From Bimuria novae-zelandiae CBS 107.79 (taxonomy: Eukaryota; Ascomycota; Dothideomycetes; Pleosporales; Didymosphaeriaceae): a DNA stretch of 64,000 bases. The notes below the pieces were generated by a model. That model was not told where the DNA came from. It saw nothing but the letters and a program-made list of their open reading frames with translations, and searched no databases. Of the stretch, positions 51,456 through 61,614 are shown one piece after another. Location of the stretch: assembly GCA_010015655.1 (NCBI GenBank), contig ML976661.1, positions 164,050 through 228,049 of the forward strand, read 5' to 3'. The translations under genes were made by a program, and so were the position numbers. The number at the start of each line of letters is the position of its first letter. Positions within the stretch are counted from its first letter, which is position 1.

Positions 51456-52992
51456 CGGAGGAGCCTTTCAAAAGTCCTTGCTGACAGGGGTAAGCGCCAC
51501 ACGACAGGGGGGTTTCCAAATACGGCAAATACGTCCGATTTGTATAGCAGTTACCTAACTCTACCAATATTTTGACCTTCCTTATACTCGTTGCCGCTCA
51601 AGTTTAATAATCTTCTGAATATGAATAGGAATACGTTTAATCCATGCCTGAATCTTATCCGGAGGTAGCTCCTTCCAGCACTGCTCCCACGCACGTACTG
51701 CTTCTGCTCGGCTCTTTGGCGCCCCTTTCTTTGTAGTACGCCTCTTCATCCATGGCCAGCAAGGCTCAATCGCGTTCAAATCAGGCGAGTTCCCACACCA
51801 GAGTAATCGCTGAACGCCCTCCCAGCTATATATATAGCTCTGTACGTAGTGATTATGGGCAGGTGCCTTATCCTCTTGAACAACTGTTCCTGGCCGTTCA
51901 GCTTGACATTGCTTTGCAAAAGGAATCAGCTTTGGATATAAGATAGTTGTCTGATATCGATACCAGTCAATTCCTGATCCTAATCCTCGGCCTCGGCTAA
52001 GCTTGCCAGTTTTTGTATTCCACTTCCATTGGGGCCGCTTGCCAGGCTTTGTACGCAGACCAAGGCGCCAGATACCAGTCTCAAGCTCCCACTGCTCTTT
52101 CATAATAGGCTCAAGTTTTTGATTCAGCTCTTCAATTTTTTTAATAGCAGCTTCTTTCTCTTGCTTTGTCTCTGGTGTCCAGCAATGGCAGGGCCCCCGC
52201 TGATCGTAGGAGAAGCAGCCCCAGAACATGAATTCGGAATAGCCTTTCCATCTCTCACGAATACAGCTGCGTACGAAGGCTTCGTCTACTTTCCGCCATA
52301 CTCGGTACCCCCCTCGTCTATGAAGAAGAACGACCGACGTCTCGTCAGACCAAATAACATTCTTCCAGTCCTCTATTGTCCAATCGCGATGTTGAAGGCA
52401 CCACTTAAGTCGCTCTTCCTTCATTTTCTTCGTCAACCCAGGCTTCCTCGTCGGTTTGGTCTTCTTGAATCCCGCTGCCCGTAGGATCCTCCATACTGAC
52501 GTAGCTGATATATTGAAGCCTTGTTGGCTAAGCGTACCAGCAATATCAGCGCACGACTTCTCTCGTCCGTAGCGGTCGGTGCGTACAGTATTGACAACCT
52601 TCTCAGAGACCTCAGCTCGCTTTGACGGTCTACCAGAGCGCGGGGCATCTTCAAGGTAGCGATTATTGATTATAAGTGGCCGCAGGGCTGGGTCAAAACC
52701 TCGTGCGATAGCTCGGCCGTATATCGAATCAATCGTCCGCGTCGGGATCCTTGTCAGTTCATAGATCTCATTACTAGACTTGCCAGTAGCCTTAAGGCTT
52801 ACAATAAGCGCACGAGTAGGGATATCGTAGGGAGCCATGATAGAGTAGAATAGTATAGATTTACTGTAGAGAGTAGCTCTACAAAAGAGCTGAGGGCGCA
52901 AAGGCCACGTTGGCTCGGAGCAGTTGCCGGATCTGGGTTATGGCTAAGATATCCTTGTCGGCGCTAGCAAGGACTTTTGAAAGGCTCCTCCG
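51456..52992 (-). mobile_element. Tc1/mariner transposon, apparently intact
   Basis: A 1,537-bp element between TA duplications (51454-51455 and 52993-52994) with perfect 27-bp inverted ends (CGGAGGAGCCTTTCAAAAGT plus CCTTGCT; 51456-51482 and 52966-52992). It carries one uninterrupted minus-strand transposase gene. Composition is normal with no RIP drift. Insertion interrupts the CFEM-like gene. Confidence 0.95.
51582..52838 (-). CDS. Tc1/mariner (DDE_3) transposase
   Basis: Uninterrupted, 418 codons from ATG 52838 (MAPYDIPTRALIVSLKATGK); an upstream in-frame extension to 52901 is possible. The N-terminus has two helix-turn-helix segments (KSSNEIYELTRIPTRTIDSI; then CADIAGTLSQQGFNISATSV) joined by a basic GRPSKR AT-hook-like motif. 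The catalytic core has the three expected acidic positions: first Asp in VIWSDETSVVLL, second in VVQEDKAPAHNH, and the final acidic residue in SPDLNAIEPCWPWMKRR. It cuts and pastes DNA at TA sites and should recognise the 27-bp ends. Nothing in the sequence argues against activity. Its product could also act on related non-autonomous elements, but not on pogo-type ends. Confidence 0.93.
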   Translation of the reverse strand: MAPYDIPTRALIVSLKATGKSSNEIYELTRIPTRTIDSIYGRAIARGFDPALRPLIINNRYLEDAPRSGRPSKRAEVSEKVVNTVRTDRYGREKSCADIAGTLSQQGFNISATSVWRILRAAGFKKTKPTRKPGLTKKMKEERLKWCLQHRDWTIEDWKNVIWSDETSVVLLHRRGGYRVWRKVDEAFVRSCIRERWKGYSEFMFWGCFSYDQRGPCHCWTPETKQEKEAAIKKIEELNQKLEPIMKEQWELETGIWRLGLRTKPGKRPQWKWNTKTGKLSRGRGLGSGIDWYRYQTTILYPKLIPFAKQCQAERPGTVVQEDKAPAHNHYVQSYIYSWEGVQRLLWCGNSPDLNAIEPCWPWMKRRTTKKGAPKSRAEAVRAWEQCWKELPPDKIQAWIKRIPIHIQKIIKLERQRV

Positions 52993-54004
52993 TACTGTGT
53001 AGACCGAAGCATCAGTCCTGCGGGAATGACTATACGTTCTACTGTAGAGGCTCAGACTACTTCGGACACCGGCAGCAGTCCATCTGAGACTGCGATTGTG
53101 CCCAGCACCGTCGGTTCTAGTGCTACTTTGGGGTCGAGCACAAGGTCGAGGCCTACCAGCGGGCCTTCAAGTACGGGTGGTGAGTTATCTTTATATCTCC
53201 TTGATGGTGCTTTCTCCATCAATCGGCTGCCCTTCGTTGTCGTCTTCCATGACAGTTCTAGCATCTCACCTGACACCACTCAGCACCCTCTTCCACTTCC
53301 CTAACGCCTGCCACTTCACTGTCCGAGTTATCCAGTACTTCTTCCTTCATCAAAGCGCAGCGCCTCCTTACTAACTCAGCATAGATCCCTCATCCGCGAG
53401 CTCAACCAGCACGCCCGCCGCCTCCAGCTCCAGCTCCAGCTCCGGCATGTCCACCGCAGCCAAAGCCGGCATTGCCATCGGCGCCGTCTTCTGCGTCCTC
53501 GTCGCCATTCTCATCGCAGTCCTGCTCTTCCGCCGCCGCAAACGTACCCCACAATATCCCCCAGAGTACTCCCAAGCACCACCTCCAATGGCTCCCGCAC
53601 CGTATGCACCGCCTCCTCAGCAGCCTTTGCAAGTGCAAACCACAGGCGGCGCCAGCTTCGCAGCCAGTAAGCCAGAAGTCAGCCCTATCGAGGAAAAAAC
53701 GCCCACCTACGCTGTCACGCGTAAGGAGGTGCGCGGCGGGAGCGGCGTGGCGAGCCCGCTGTCGCAGGGTACGCCCGTGATGAAGCATGCGTCGCCTTTG
53801 CCGGCGCATTCGCCCGCGCCGACGGAGGTCGCGGGCAGCGTGCCGCTGCCGAGGCACGAGGTTCCCAGTGATGCTTCGCCTGGTGCTTATCAGGATGGAG
53901 GTCCAGACGGTGGCCAGGGACGCTGGGTCTATGAGGTTAGCGGGTCGCAGCAGGGTCATGGGCAGGGGCGAGATGGGGCTTTTGAGCTGGGGAGTGGACG
54001 GTAG
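52993..54004 (+). pseudogene. 3' part of the mariner-disrupted CFEM-like membrane protein gene
   Basis: Resumes with the eighth cysteine (YCVDRSISPAGMTIR) and a Ser/Thr-rich stalk (STVEAQTTSDTGSSPSE), to a donor near 53180 (GTGAGT). Acceptor TAG at 53382-53384, final exon 53385-54004: Ser-rich spacer, one membrane segment (AGIAIGAVFCVLVAILIAVL) followed by RRRKR, and a Pro/Gly/Gln-rich cytoplasmic tail. Without the element, exon pieces of 108, 334 and 620 nt give 354 codons including stop, in frame. The layout (Cys-rich ectodomain, Ser/Thr stalk, single TM, basic stop-transfer) resembles fungal surface sensors. Confidence 0.78.
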
Positions 54005-54219
54005 AAGGATGGTATGTGATGTGAGTCGCCAAAAAAAAACGCGGCTAATCAGACTCTAGCTTGCGTTACACCACGGATTCACTTTACATGATACTATCCT
54101 TTGGAAGATATCTTCTTGAAGATCTCTGTTGTATTGGCTAGCAGAGATAATACAGAGTGCTATTCTTTTCATACCCCGCTATGCCTCATCTCCCAGTGTA
54201 TTGTTTCCACTCGCTTTGC

Positions 54220-54489
54220 TCATCCTTGTAGAGCACATTGTATACCACATCCCAGCCTTTTCTTCATCTTCAACATGCTTGAGCCATCCGTCTTCAGATC
54301 CGTCACCAGCACTTTAAACTTGTTATCGTTGTCCAGGAATATCGAAGCTTCATACAAGGCCTTTCGAGCCTCTTCTAAATTGTCCGTTTCGAGCACTATT
54401 TCGGTCTCATGTGCGGGCGGAAGGTAATCAGACGTCGCGTAGGCAGCGGGTGCTGGTTGAAAGTATTTCTCAACGCGAAAGGCCGGCAT
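54220..54489 (-). CDS. Small hypothetical protein
   Basis: 89 codons, intronless, ATG at 54489. The sequence looks protein-like (DYLPPAHETEIVLETDNLEE, then ARKALYEASIFLDNDNKFKV) with a probable alpha/beta pattern, and ends in a basic LKMKKRL segment. No signal peptide. Family not recognised. The plus-strand frames opposite it are less convincing. Confidence 0.5.
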   Translation of the reverse strand: MPAFRVEKYFQPAPAAYATSDYLPPAHETEIVLETDNLEEARKALYEASIFLDNDNKFKVLVTDLKTDGSSMLKMKKRLGCGIQCALQG

Positions 54490-55120
54490 CGTTCGCTGAA
54501 GGATTGAGGGTAGTGTTTCTGATCGGAGTATCGACGGGAACGGTGCAGTGTGTGGTGGACTGAAGGTGCGTTACAGGGAGCCTTGATATATTATGCGGCT
54601 TTCGTGGTGAAGCACCGAATGATTCAGTACTCATGTGATATCCACAAACAAACTGTCACGCTCGGGTCTTCACAAAGCATGGCTGTGGTGATTTCGGGCT
54701 TGAGCGTTATTTTCCACCTGGACTCTTCTAGCGCCATGCGAAGGAAGGTGGCACAACAAGACCTTCATGAGCGAAGGCCGCCTATATGTTGATTACCATA
54801 GGCACGTCGTTCAACCGCACCTACGCCTCACAGATGAGCTAATAGAAGCATTTTCGAAGATATACACTCGTGGTTCCACAAGTGTAGGGTCAATTCTCAT
54901 TATCCCGGTAAGTGAATTGTTTCGAAGTCCCTATTGAATTTCACCGCGCCTTCCCTTTCTACCACGTGATAGAGTCTTCTTCCCTGCAGTCCGTTGACCT
55001 CGCACCTGCCAGTTTTTGCTTGACAGGCAGCCCCGCCACGTAGCTTGCACGACAGGCTGCGATCGTGCCTACTCTCGCACTCTTAGCTCTTTCCACACTC
55101 TCCCAATCTAGCCACCCACG
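54490..55120. other. Divergent intergenic region
   Basis: About 630 bp between the divergent starts at 54489 (-) and 55121 (+). No gene called. Confidence 0.5.
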
Positions 55121-56472
55121 ATGAAGCTCCTCGGTGCCGCCTTCTGTGCCGCAGCAGCCCTCCTGGCTATCGCGTCGGCCGCGCCCTCTCGCTACACGAC
55201 ACTCAATGCATCCACGCTGGTCCGACGCTTTGAGCCCCTGCCGCTTGCCGATGACCAGCTCTGGGATGAGGCGGTGTGCAAGGGCGGGAGGCTCGTCGGT
55301 CTCATGCTCGGTTCCGATGCAGAAGCAGGGCCGCAAATCACGGAGACCAAGAATCGGCAGCCGCCGTCAGCAAGCAGCGAGTGGCAGGGCAATCTTATAC
55401 GTGCGTGATATCACTCAGTGGCTTCAAACAAAACATGCCACTGACATAAAATCTAGAGGAGATGAGTACATGGAAATGGCACAATGATTTTGTCGAAGAC
55501 GTGTACGGTGATATGGATGAGTCTTGGCACGTGCAGTCCGTCGTGGATGCCCTGAATATCAATGGGAAGCCCAAATCGCAGGGTGGCAAGATGATACCAT
55601 ACAAGGTGGTGCATGGGGACCCTAATGACAAGAACGTCGCCCCGGGAGATCAAAAGTATACGGTGAACGGAAAGGAGTACCGAGTAAGTGTACTCTGAAG
55701 ACTTGTATTCCTCTCACAGCGTTAAACACGCCACAGTGTACCGCCGCTCAACACGCTTTTACCATAAACCCCACGGATGGCGGTATGTACTTTTCCTACG
55801 CTCTCATCAATGCTTGTCCGCTGTCAGCATTGCGATATCATCGCGTAAAGAAAAAGCATGCGAGCTACCCGATTATTGCAACCGGCATTGGTATTAGGTT
55901 GACTCATTCTAACGATATGACAGTTATAATCGGTCAGTTTCTAGAGAGTCCCGCCACAGCAACTGAGCGGACTTGGTATAGGAGGGGTACCCCAGACGAA
56001 CTTCCCGCACTGCGGAAGCTCTCCGACATCTTCTGGGGCTATTGGAACCGCGACAACCCGAATATCGCAAACATCCGCTACTTTTGGATGATGGACATTG
56101 CGAACGAGGATACCGAGCAGCTTATCGCTCGAGTACTCAACCAGAAGGGGAAGAAATCAGCAGGTGGCCCGGCGTCACGTTTGACATGAACAGTCCGGAG
56201 GGACAGGCCTTATTGGGTGAGTCAGCACGTGCAAACTTTGGGGAAGTTGTTATTGTTTCGTCTTTACTAACGTCGTGATAGGCTCGCCTAACGGTGCCGT
56301 CTTTGCGTGGATCTTGATCCAGCACAAAGCACAACTGGGAAACAAGTGGATATCCAAGGTGACGGCGTTTATGAACGACCAAAACCGCCCGTGGGAAGGT
56401 GCACATCTGCTATTCTACGTTGACACAGCGGCCCAGGCTGGCGATGCGAATGCCGAGGCCGGTACTCCCTGA
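55121..56472 (+). pseudogene. Secreted protein of unknown function with one frameshift
   Basis: ATG 55121 opens a signal peptide (MKLLGAAFCAAAALLAIASA). Exons 55121-55400, 55457-55683, 55737-55782, 55924 to about 56160, the frame-shifted continuation to 56216, and 56282-56472, with introns GTGCGT..TAG, GTAAGT..CAG, GTATGT..CAG (141 bp) and GTGAGT..TAG. Segments: STWKWHNDFVEDVYGDMDES, YTVNGKEYRCTAAQHAF, DELPALRKLSDIFWGYWNRD, then after the shift RWPGVTFDMNSPEGQALLGS and NGAVFAWILIQHKAQLG. The order RWPG..F..D..EG.ALLG(S/T)PNG is typical of a family of secreted hypothetical proteins in plant-associated Dothideomycetes. The frame changes once, at about 56155-56165 (TCAGCAGGTGGCCC), compatible with loss of one base. 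It is either a young pseudogene or an assembly error. Confidence 0.7.
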
Positions 56473-56788
56473 ACACCGTACCTATACCCTTCATTTGGCG
56501 ATTCATCGAGGATGATATTGAATGGCTGATTAGCAAGCCATCGTTGAGACATGATGTGGCAGGTGGAAGAATTTCGAATGATCCGGGCAATCACGGAGCT
56601 AGAGAAATTCATGTGGGCTTCACACTTTACAAAATCCTCTTGCTAGGTGCTTAGCTTTGCTAACAATCAGCTCCGTTACCTATGCTGTTCCTTCATCATG
56701 CTGTTCCTCCATCATGCTGTTCCTCCATCATGCTGTTCCTCCATCATGCTGTTCCTCCATCATCTTAGCCATCAACTGTACCATCCCT
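56473..56788. other. Intergenic with a minisatellite
   Basis: About 315 bp between the secreted-protein gene and the acidic ORF. Besides the 16-bp tandem repeat (56691-56771), nothing is seen. Confidence 0.5.
56691..56771. repeat. 16-bp minisatellite, five copies
   Basis: Five consecutive copies of ATGCTGTTCCTCCATC; the first copy has one change (CTTC for CTCC). Confidence 0.9.
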
Positions 56789-57172
56789 TCAACTATTACC
56801 CCCTTCCGGCTTGGTCTCTCTTACTACCCCAGGCCTCCGGTCCTCATCCTCCGAGTCACTCTGTTCCTCCGCGTCGTGATCAGATTCGTAGTCCTCGTCC
56901 GTCTCGCCACTGCTCGATTCATCGTCCGGAGCGTAGTCGCTGTCATCTGCATCATCGCTATCATCGTCTCGTCTGTCCGGATCCGAATCTGAAGTCGTTT
57001 GCATGCGTGTTTCGTGGTTCTCTTGTCCTTGCTCGCCGGTGGCTTTGGCTTGCTTGAGGGAGCTAGGCTGTTCACCAGGTGCATCGTTTCCGGTGCTAGT
57101 CGTCTTGCTAGCTTTCTTTCTAGCTTGTTCCCTAGGAGGTATGGGGTTTTCTGGTGCGTCTCCCCGCTGCAT
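56789..57172 (-). CDS. Possible acidic low-complexity protein
   Basis: 127 codons, ATG at 57172. The N-terminal half is basic and polar (IPPREQARKKASKTTSTGND). The C-terminal half is a Asp/Glu/Ser run (DRRDDDSDDADDSDYAPDDE) and ends ETKPEGGNS. Such acidic tails occur in nuclear chaperones, but there is no folded domain to identify. A second minus-strand frame overlaps it. Could be a real small protein, a terminal exon or low-complexity non-coding DNA. Confidence 0.4.
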   Translation of the reverse strand: MQRGDAPENPIPPREQARKKASKTTSTGNDAPGEQPSSLKQAKATGEQGQENHETRMQTTSDSDPDRRDDDSDDADDSDYAPDDESSSGETDEDYESDHDAEEQSDSEDEDRRPGVVRETKPEGGNS

Positions 57173-57674
57173 TGCACGGAAGATTCCACGGGAAATGATT
57201 ATATTGCCTCGAATGGAATAATCTTGACTGAGTGGTTAGCTGGTGATGTAGAGCGCGCTTATATGGTGCTGGGTACGATTGCTTGCATGATTGTTGATGC
57301 CAAAGTCGGTAAACTTGAAATAACACAAGTATTTGCTTTGTTTCGATGCGTCAAACCTGTTCGTCTGTACTTTGTTGTTTGTTGTGGACGAGCAGACCCT
57401 CAGCCTTCCGAGGTAACTTCACAGCCTTGCAACGCATAGCACGGGTAGTTTAAGCAAGTAAGCTAGGAACAACTTCTTTCATTGACCATAATGAGGAACG
57501 TGAAAGCCTCAAAAGCCATCCTGTGTAGCTTCTCGTATCAGAAAATTCTTCCCTACAAACAAAAGTAGATGTCGGCTCCGCCACGTGATGCCACTATTGC
57601 AGATATGCACATCGTAATGCAATGCCCCCCAATCATAAGTATCGTAAATCTCGTATCACGTCTGATGGCCCTTC
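57173..57674. other. Intergenic
   Basis: About 500 bp downstream of ADE4. No gene seen. Confidence 0.5.
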
Positions 57675-59606
57675 CTAAGGGTGATCGTTCAGGTTGTGAA
57701 GACTGATGTCCTGGCTAGAACTGACGCGGATGTCGTCCATACTCGGCCTACCACTAGCGTCCGCAGTGGCATTTCCATTCCCATTAGCCAAGCTAACACG
57801 GTTCAGCGGGCCCCAATCAGGACTTCCATTGTCAGCCGGAATAACGTTGCCATGCTGATCAACCTCCTGCGTGTAAGATTAGCAAAGTTCTGGCGCACAT
57901 AGTACTTTTCAGTCACGACTTACAACACCCTTCGCAGCCATGCGGATCTGCTTTTGGTCTGCTACACCGTGCATTACGGCTTCGCGAGCCTTCTCCATAA
58001 CCTTCTTCTTCTTGCTTTCTCCCCGAATCTGCTCCAGATGCTCGAAGTAGCCATCGTCGACTGGGGTGACGTACTTTCCACAAAAGACTCCCACTTCAAA
58101 CTTCTGCTCAGCGGGGTTTCGCGGTGACAAGGACGCACAGGCGCGTACAAGGTCGTCCAGATTCTGGTAGATGACATCGTCCGCACCAATGTGCTTGGCT
58201 ATAGCAGTCGAGTCTCTGTGATGAGCGATGAGCTCTGAAGATGACGCAAGGTCGATACCGTAGATATGGGCGTAGGTGATGGGAGGTGCGCAGGAGGCGA
58301 AGTAGACTTTCTTTGCTCCAGCTTCTCGTGTCATCAGGACAATCTCGCGCGATGTGGTTCCGCGGACAATGGAGTCATCGACCAACAGCACATTCTTGTC
58401 CCTGAACTTCTTGGGCATAGGGTTCAGTTTCGCCCGAACACCCTTTTGGCGAAGCTTCTGGGACGGCATGATGAAGGTGCGGAAGATGTAGCGGTTCTTG
58501 ACGAAGCCTTGAACGTAGGGCTTGTCAAGTGCTTCGGCGACACATATTGCGGAAGTTATGCTCGTCTCCGGAATAGGCATCACGACGTCGATCTCGGCCA
58601 GCTTCTCCGGACCAAGCTGCTTCTTGATGGTCTCGGCTAGCGTAAACCCCATGTTGCGGCGGCTCTCATCCACATCGATTCCGTCGATGACACTGTCGGG
58701 CCGCGCAAAGTAGACGTACTCGAAGATGTCCGGTGTGTATTTCAAGAGCGGGTGGACCTGTGCGAACACGGGCTCCTGGCCCTTTTCGATGAAGACGGCC
58801 TGGCCAGGCAGAATGTCTTGGAAGTCCCTGTAACCACACTGAACCAAGGCTACGCTTTCCGAGGCCATCATGTAGTCCTTGCCCGTACCGCACTCCGAGG
58901 GCTTAGACCCGAGGACCAAGGGACGGATGCCGTAGGGGTCGCGGAAGCCGATCAAGCCGAAGCCTGTGAAGCGGTTAGACGATATACCGGGTTCTGGTAT
59001 GATGGGGGTGCAGTACCTGCAAGCATGGCCACACATGCCCATCCGCCCACGCAGCGCTTGTACATGCGTTCCAGGGCGGCAAAGCAGTCGTTGGGGTTGA
59101 TGCGCGCCTTGCCCGTCTCGTTGAGCTCGTTTGCGAAGATGTTCAGCATCAGCTCGCTGTCGCTCTCCGTGTTGATGTGCCTGTGCGCCTCCTTGTCCAG
59201 ATGCTCGCGGAGCTTCGGCGCGTTGATGAGGTTGCCGTTGTGGCTCATGGAGATGCCGTACGGGCTGTTGACGTAGAAAGGCTGGGCTTCCGAATTTGCG
59301 CTGCTGCCCGCGGTGGGGTACCGCAGGTGCCCGAGGCCCATGAAGCCTGGTAGGTCGGCAACACGTGCGCCGTCCTGGAAAACGCGCGAGGCCATGCCGT
59401 TGCCCTTGCACTGGTGGAAGCGGCCCCGGTGGTCGCCGCTCACGATGCCCGCCGCATCTTGGCCGCGGTGTTGCAGCAGGTACAGCGCCTCGTGGACCTC
59501 GCTGGCGGCGTGTATGGATTTCCTTCTCGGCTTAGCACGGCTCAGTGGAGGAGTGGGTGGTGTTGTCTTACGGATCCGCATGGATCACGGCAATGATGCC
59601 ACACAT
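57675..59606 (-). CDS. ADE4: Amidophosphoribosyltransferase (purine biosynthesis)
   Basis: Four exons: 59606-59572, 59525-59017, 58963-57924 and 57866-57675; 591 codons plus stop. Exon 1 codes only [11 protein letters not shown] plus part of a Pro codon. The catalytic Cys2 of the Ntn glutaminase is in MCGII. Glutaminase motifs: [35 protein letters not shown] and [11 protein letters not shown], then [15 protein letters not shown] at the second junction. The PRT domain has the PRPP loop [16 protein letters not shown]. The last exon adds a Ser/Asn-rich tail after [10 protein letters not shown]. The enzyme makes 5-phosphoribosylamine from PRPP and glutamine, the committed step of purine synthesis, and is feedback-inhibited by nucleotides. 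Intact. Confidence 0.95.
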
Positions 59607-60539
59607 GGTAGCTTATGGATGTGGATATGGTTCCTGTGTGAGTCTGGAGAAGAACGGATTAGCCGTTATCGGGCAACAGAGGTTGGGTTGAATAATAGTG
59701 GGGAGCCTCAGTCAGGAAGTCTTTGGGCGCTCATGTCCTGAGATCGCAAGTCTAACATCTTTAAAATAACGACGAGATCATCATAGTGAGGGAATGTGGT
59801 TTGCAGTATAGTAATACTCACCTACGGAATGTGTTGGTTCAGGCGTCGGTGAAGGTGGGGTGCACAGAGGAAGCGTAGGTAGCCAGGGCAGGCGATCAGT
59901 ACGGCGGCGCGAGATCCATCTGAGCTAGTATTGGAGGCGGTAACTGGGCTCGTGGAGGCGATGGGTTTGTCTCCCACACTGACAAATGGGCCGCGCATAG
60001 TTGTTCCTGGGTTTTTGTCCTTTTTTTTTCGCGACAGGAAACTTTTCCTCCGGTACCGCCGGCCTTGGCAACGCCCCTCCACGTGCGCCGTCCCTCCATT
60101 CGCTCGCCGCCATCCGCCTGCAGAGCACTTGCATCTCATCCATTGGATGCTTCTGTCGTAGTTTGGAACCTTTTTTATGCAGCCTGACCTGTGACGAAAC
60201 ATATGCGCATCCGCTGCGCAACGACACCCGGCGCCGACTTTGCCGAGCACCTCGCCATCGCTCAGGACCGAGCATTGCTTCGTATAAGGAATGGCATTCC
60301 GTTTCATTGCCTTCGAGCACCATCACCGGCACACATACTTGAAGCAAGAAGTGGTGTTCGTTTGCTCCGGTCTTACGAACTCACAGCCCCTGGGCATCCT
60401 CGCTCTTGCCTAAAGCTGAAAGCTGGCTATACAAGACTACGTTCGTAATCAATTTTTAGCTATTGTATAGTCTATCCTAGGGTTACTTATCACTTTAGAC
60501 AAGCAATAGACTGCAGACCCTATTAGCCCACTTCTACCT
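59607..60539. other. ADE4 upstream region
   Basis: About 930 bp between ADE4 and the end of the SDR gene, both on the minus strand. It must hold the ADE4 promoter. Overlapping frames of 100-160 codons at 59822-60347 are basic, have no recognisable motif and look like chance. Confidence 0.45.
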
Positions 60540-61271
60540 TTACGCGAGAGTCTCGGCCGACAGCAGTTCTAGATATTGAGATACAACATCCACAACCATC
60601 TCCTCGAAACCTTTGAACTTCATATCCAGCATTGCTTCTGTTGCACTTGCATTCCACACTACTGCTTCGCTAGGCTGCTCTCCAGGCAGGAGCAAACCTC
60701 GCTCGAACGCTTCTGGAAAATGCTTCCGCGCAATAGGTACGGCGTCGTTGTATTGCATGGGTACAGAGACCCCGAGGTTGCAGTTTTCTTTGATATCTTC
60801 ATCGAGCGCTCTAACATGGGATTCTGGACCGTATGATTCACCTTCTCGGTTTGTATACGGCATTGTGGCCATGATGGAGGACGTAAAAATGATGCGTTTC
60901 AGCGTCGGAGTCTTCAGCGCTGCCTCAAGTAGACTGTCGCTTCCGCGGACAGCCGGCTCGTAAATGTCGATCTCCGGATCGAGCGTTGGTAAAAGCAACG
61001 GCCAAGCGATGTGCATGATAAAGGTAATCCCCTCCAGAGCATCGTCCCACGCATTGAGAGCAGAGAAATCGGGTATATCGGTGCACTCCAGACGTCCATC
61101 GGCAATAAAGTGTCGCAGCAGCGGATGCCTAGCTTGTGTTTCGAATCTTTTGGTCGACCGGACGACGGCTCGCGCAGCGTAACCGGCCTCGAGGACGTCG
61201 ACAAGAACCCGAAATCCGATCAATCCCGTCACACCGGTGACAAGTACCTTGCCTCGGCTCATTTCGATCAT
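60540..61271 (-). CDS. NAD(P)-dependent SDR/epimerase-like protein, internally deleted
   Basis: 243 codons, ATG at 61271 (MIEMSRGKVLVTGVTGLIGF; MSRGKV at 61262 is an alternative). The nucleotide-binding motif VTGVTGLIG and the Asp region DALEGITFIMHIAWP are present, as is the catalytic Ser strand IIFTSSIMATMPY. After PMQYN the sequence jumps directly to DAVPIARKHFPEAF and the usual C-terminus FKGFEEMVVDVVSQYLEL. Related dihydroflavonol-reductase-like SDRs are about 330-340 residues, and the missing block would hold the active-site Tyr-x-x-x-Lys lysine and substrate pocket. The frame is preserved, so the locus may express a stable but probably inactive fragment. A hidden splice event is unlikely because no donor/acceptor pair brackets the gap. 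Confidence 0.7.
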   Translation of the reverse strand: MIEMSRGKVLVTGVTGLIGFRVLVDVLEAGYAARAVVRSTKRFETQARHPLLRHFIADGRLECTDIPDFSALNAWDDALEGITFIMHIAWPLLLPTLDPEIDIYEPAVRGSDSLLEAALKTPTLKRIIFTSSIMATMPYTNREGESYGPESHVRALDEDIKENCNLGVSVPMQYNDAVPIARKHFPEAFERGLLLPGEQPSEAVVWNASATEAMLDMKFKGFEEMVVDVVSQYLELLSAETLA

Positions 61272-61614
61272 GATGCAAAGGTAGTCCGAGATATATGAGA
61301 AAGAACTAAGCCTGTGAGTGTACAACTTTCGATCGATGTCAAATGCAAGAAGCTCCAGAGGTAATATGAAAGTCCGAACAGGCTACGAGAACCGTGCATC
61401 ACCTCTAATTTATACAGAAAAACTGCGCCGCCCCGCATTCCGGCCCTAACAGGCAAACGTCGGTTGCGGACCGGCTCTGCGACTCCATATCCTGGCACGC
61501 GTGGCTTTCAACCTTCGCATCGCCCTCACGTTCACCTCCTCAATGCAGAGTGTCGGCACCCGTTCCGGGCACCAATTCCGGACGAATACAGGTCTCTTTT
61601 AACTAACTATATAG
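61272..61614. other. Intergenic
   Basis: About 340 bp upstream of the SDR. No gene seen. Confidence 0.5.
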
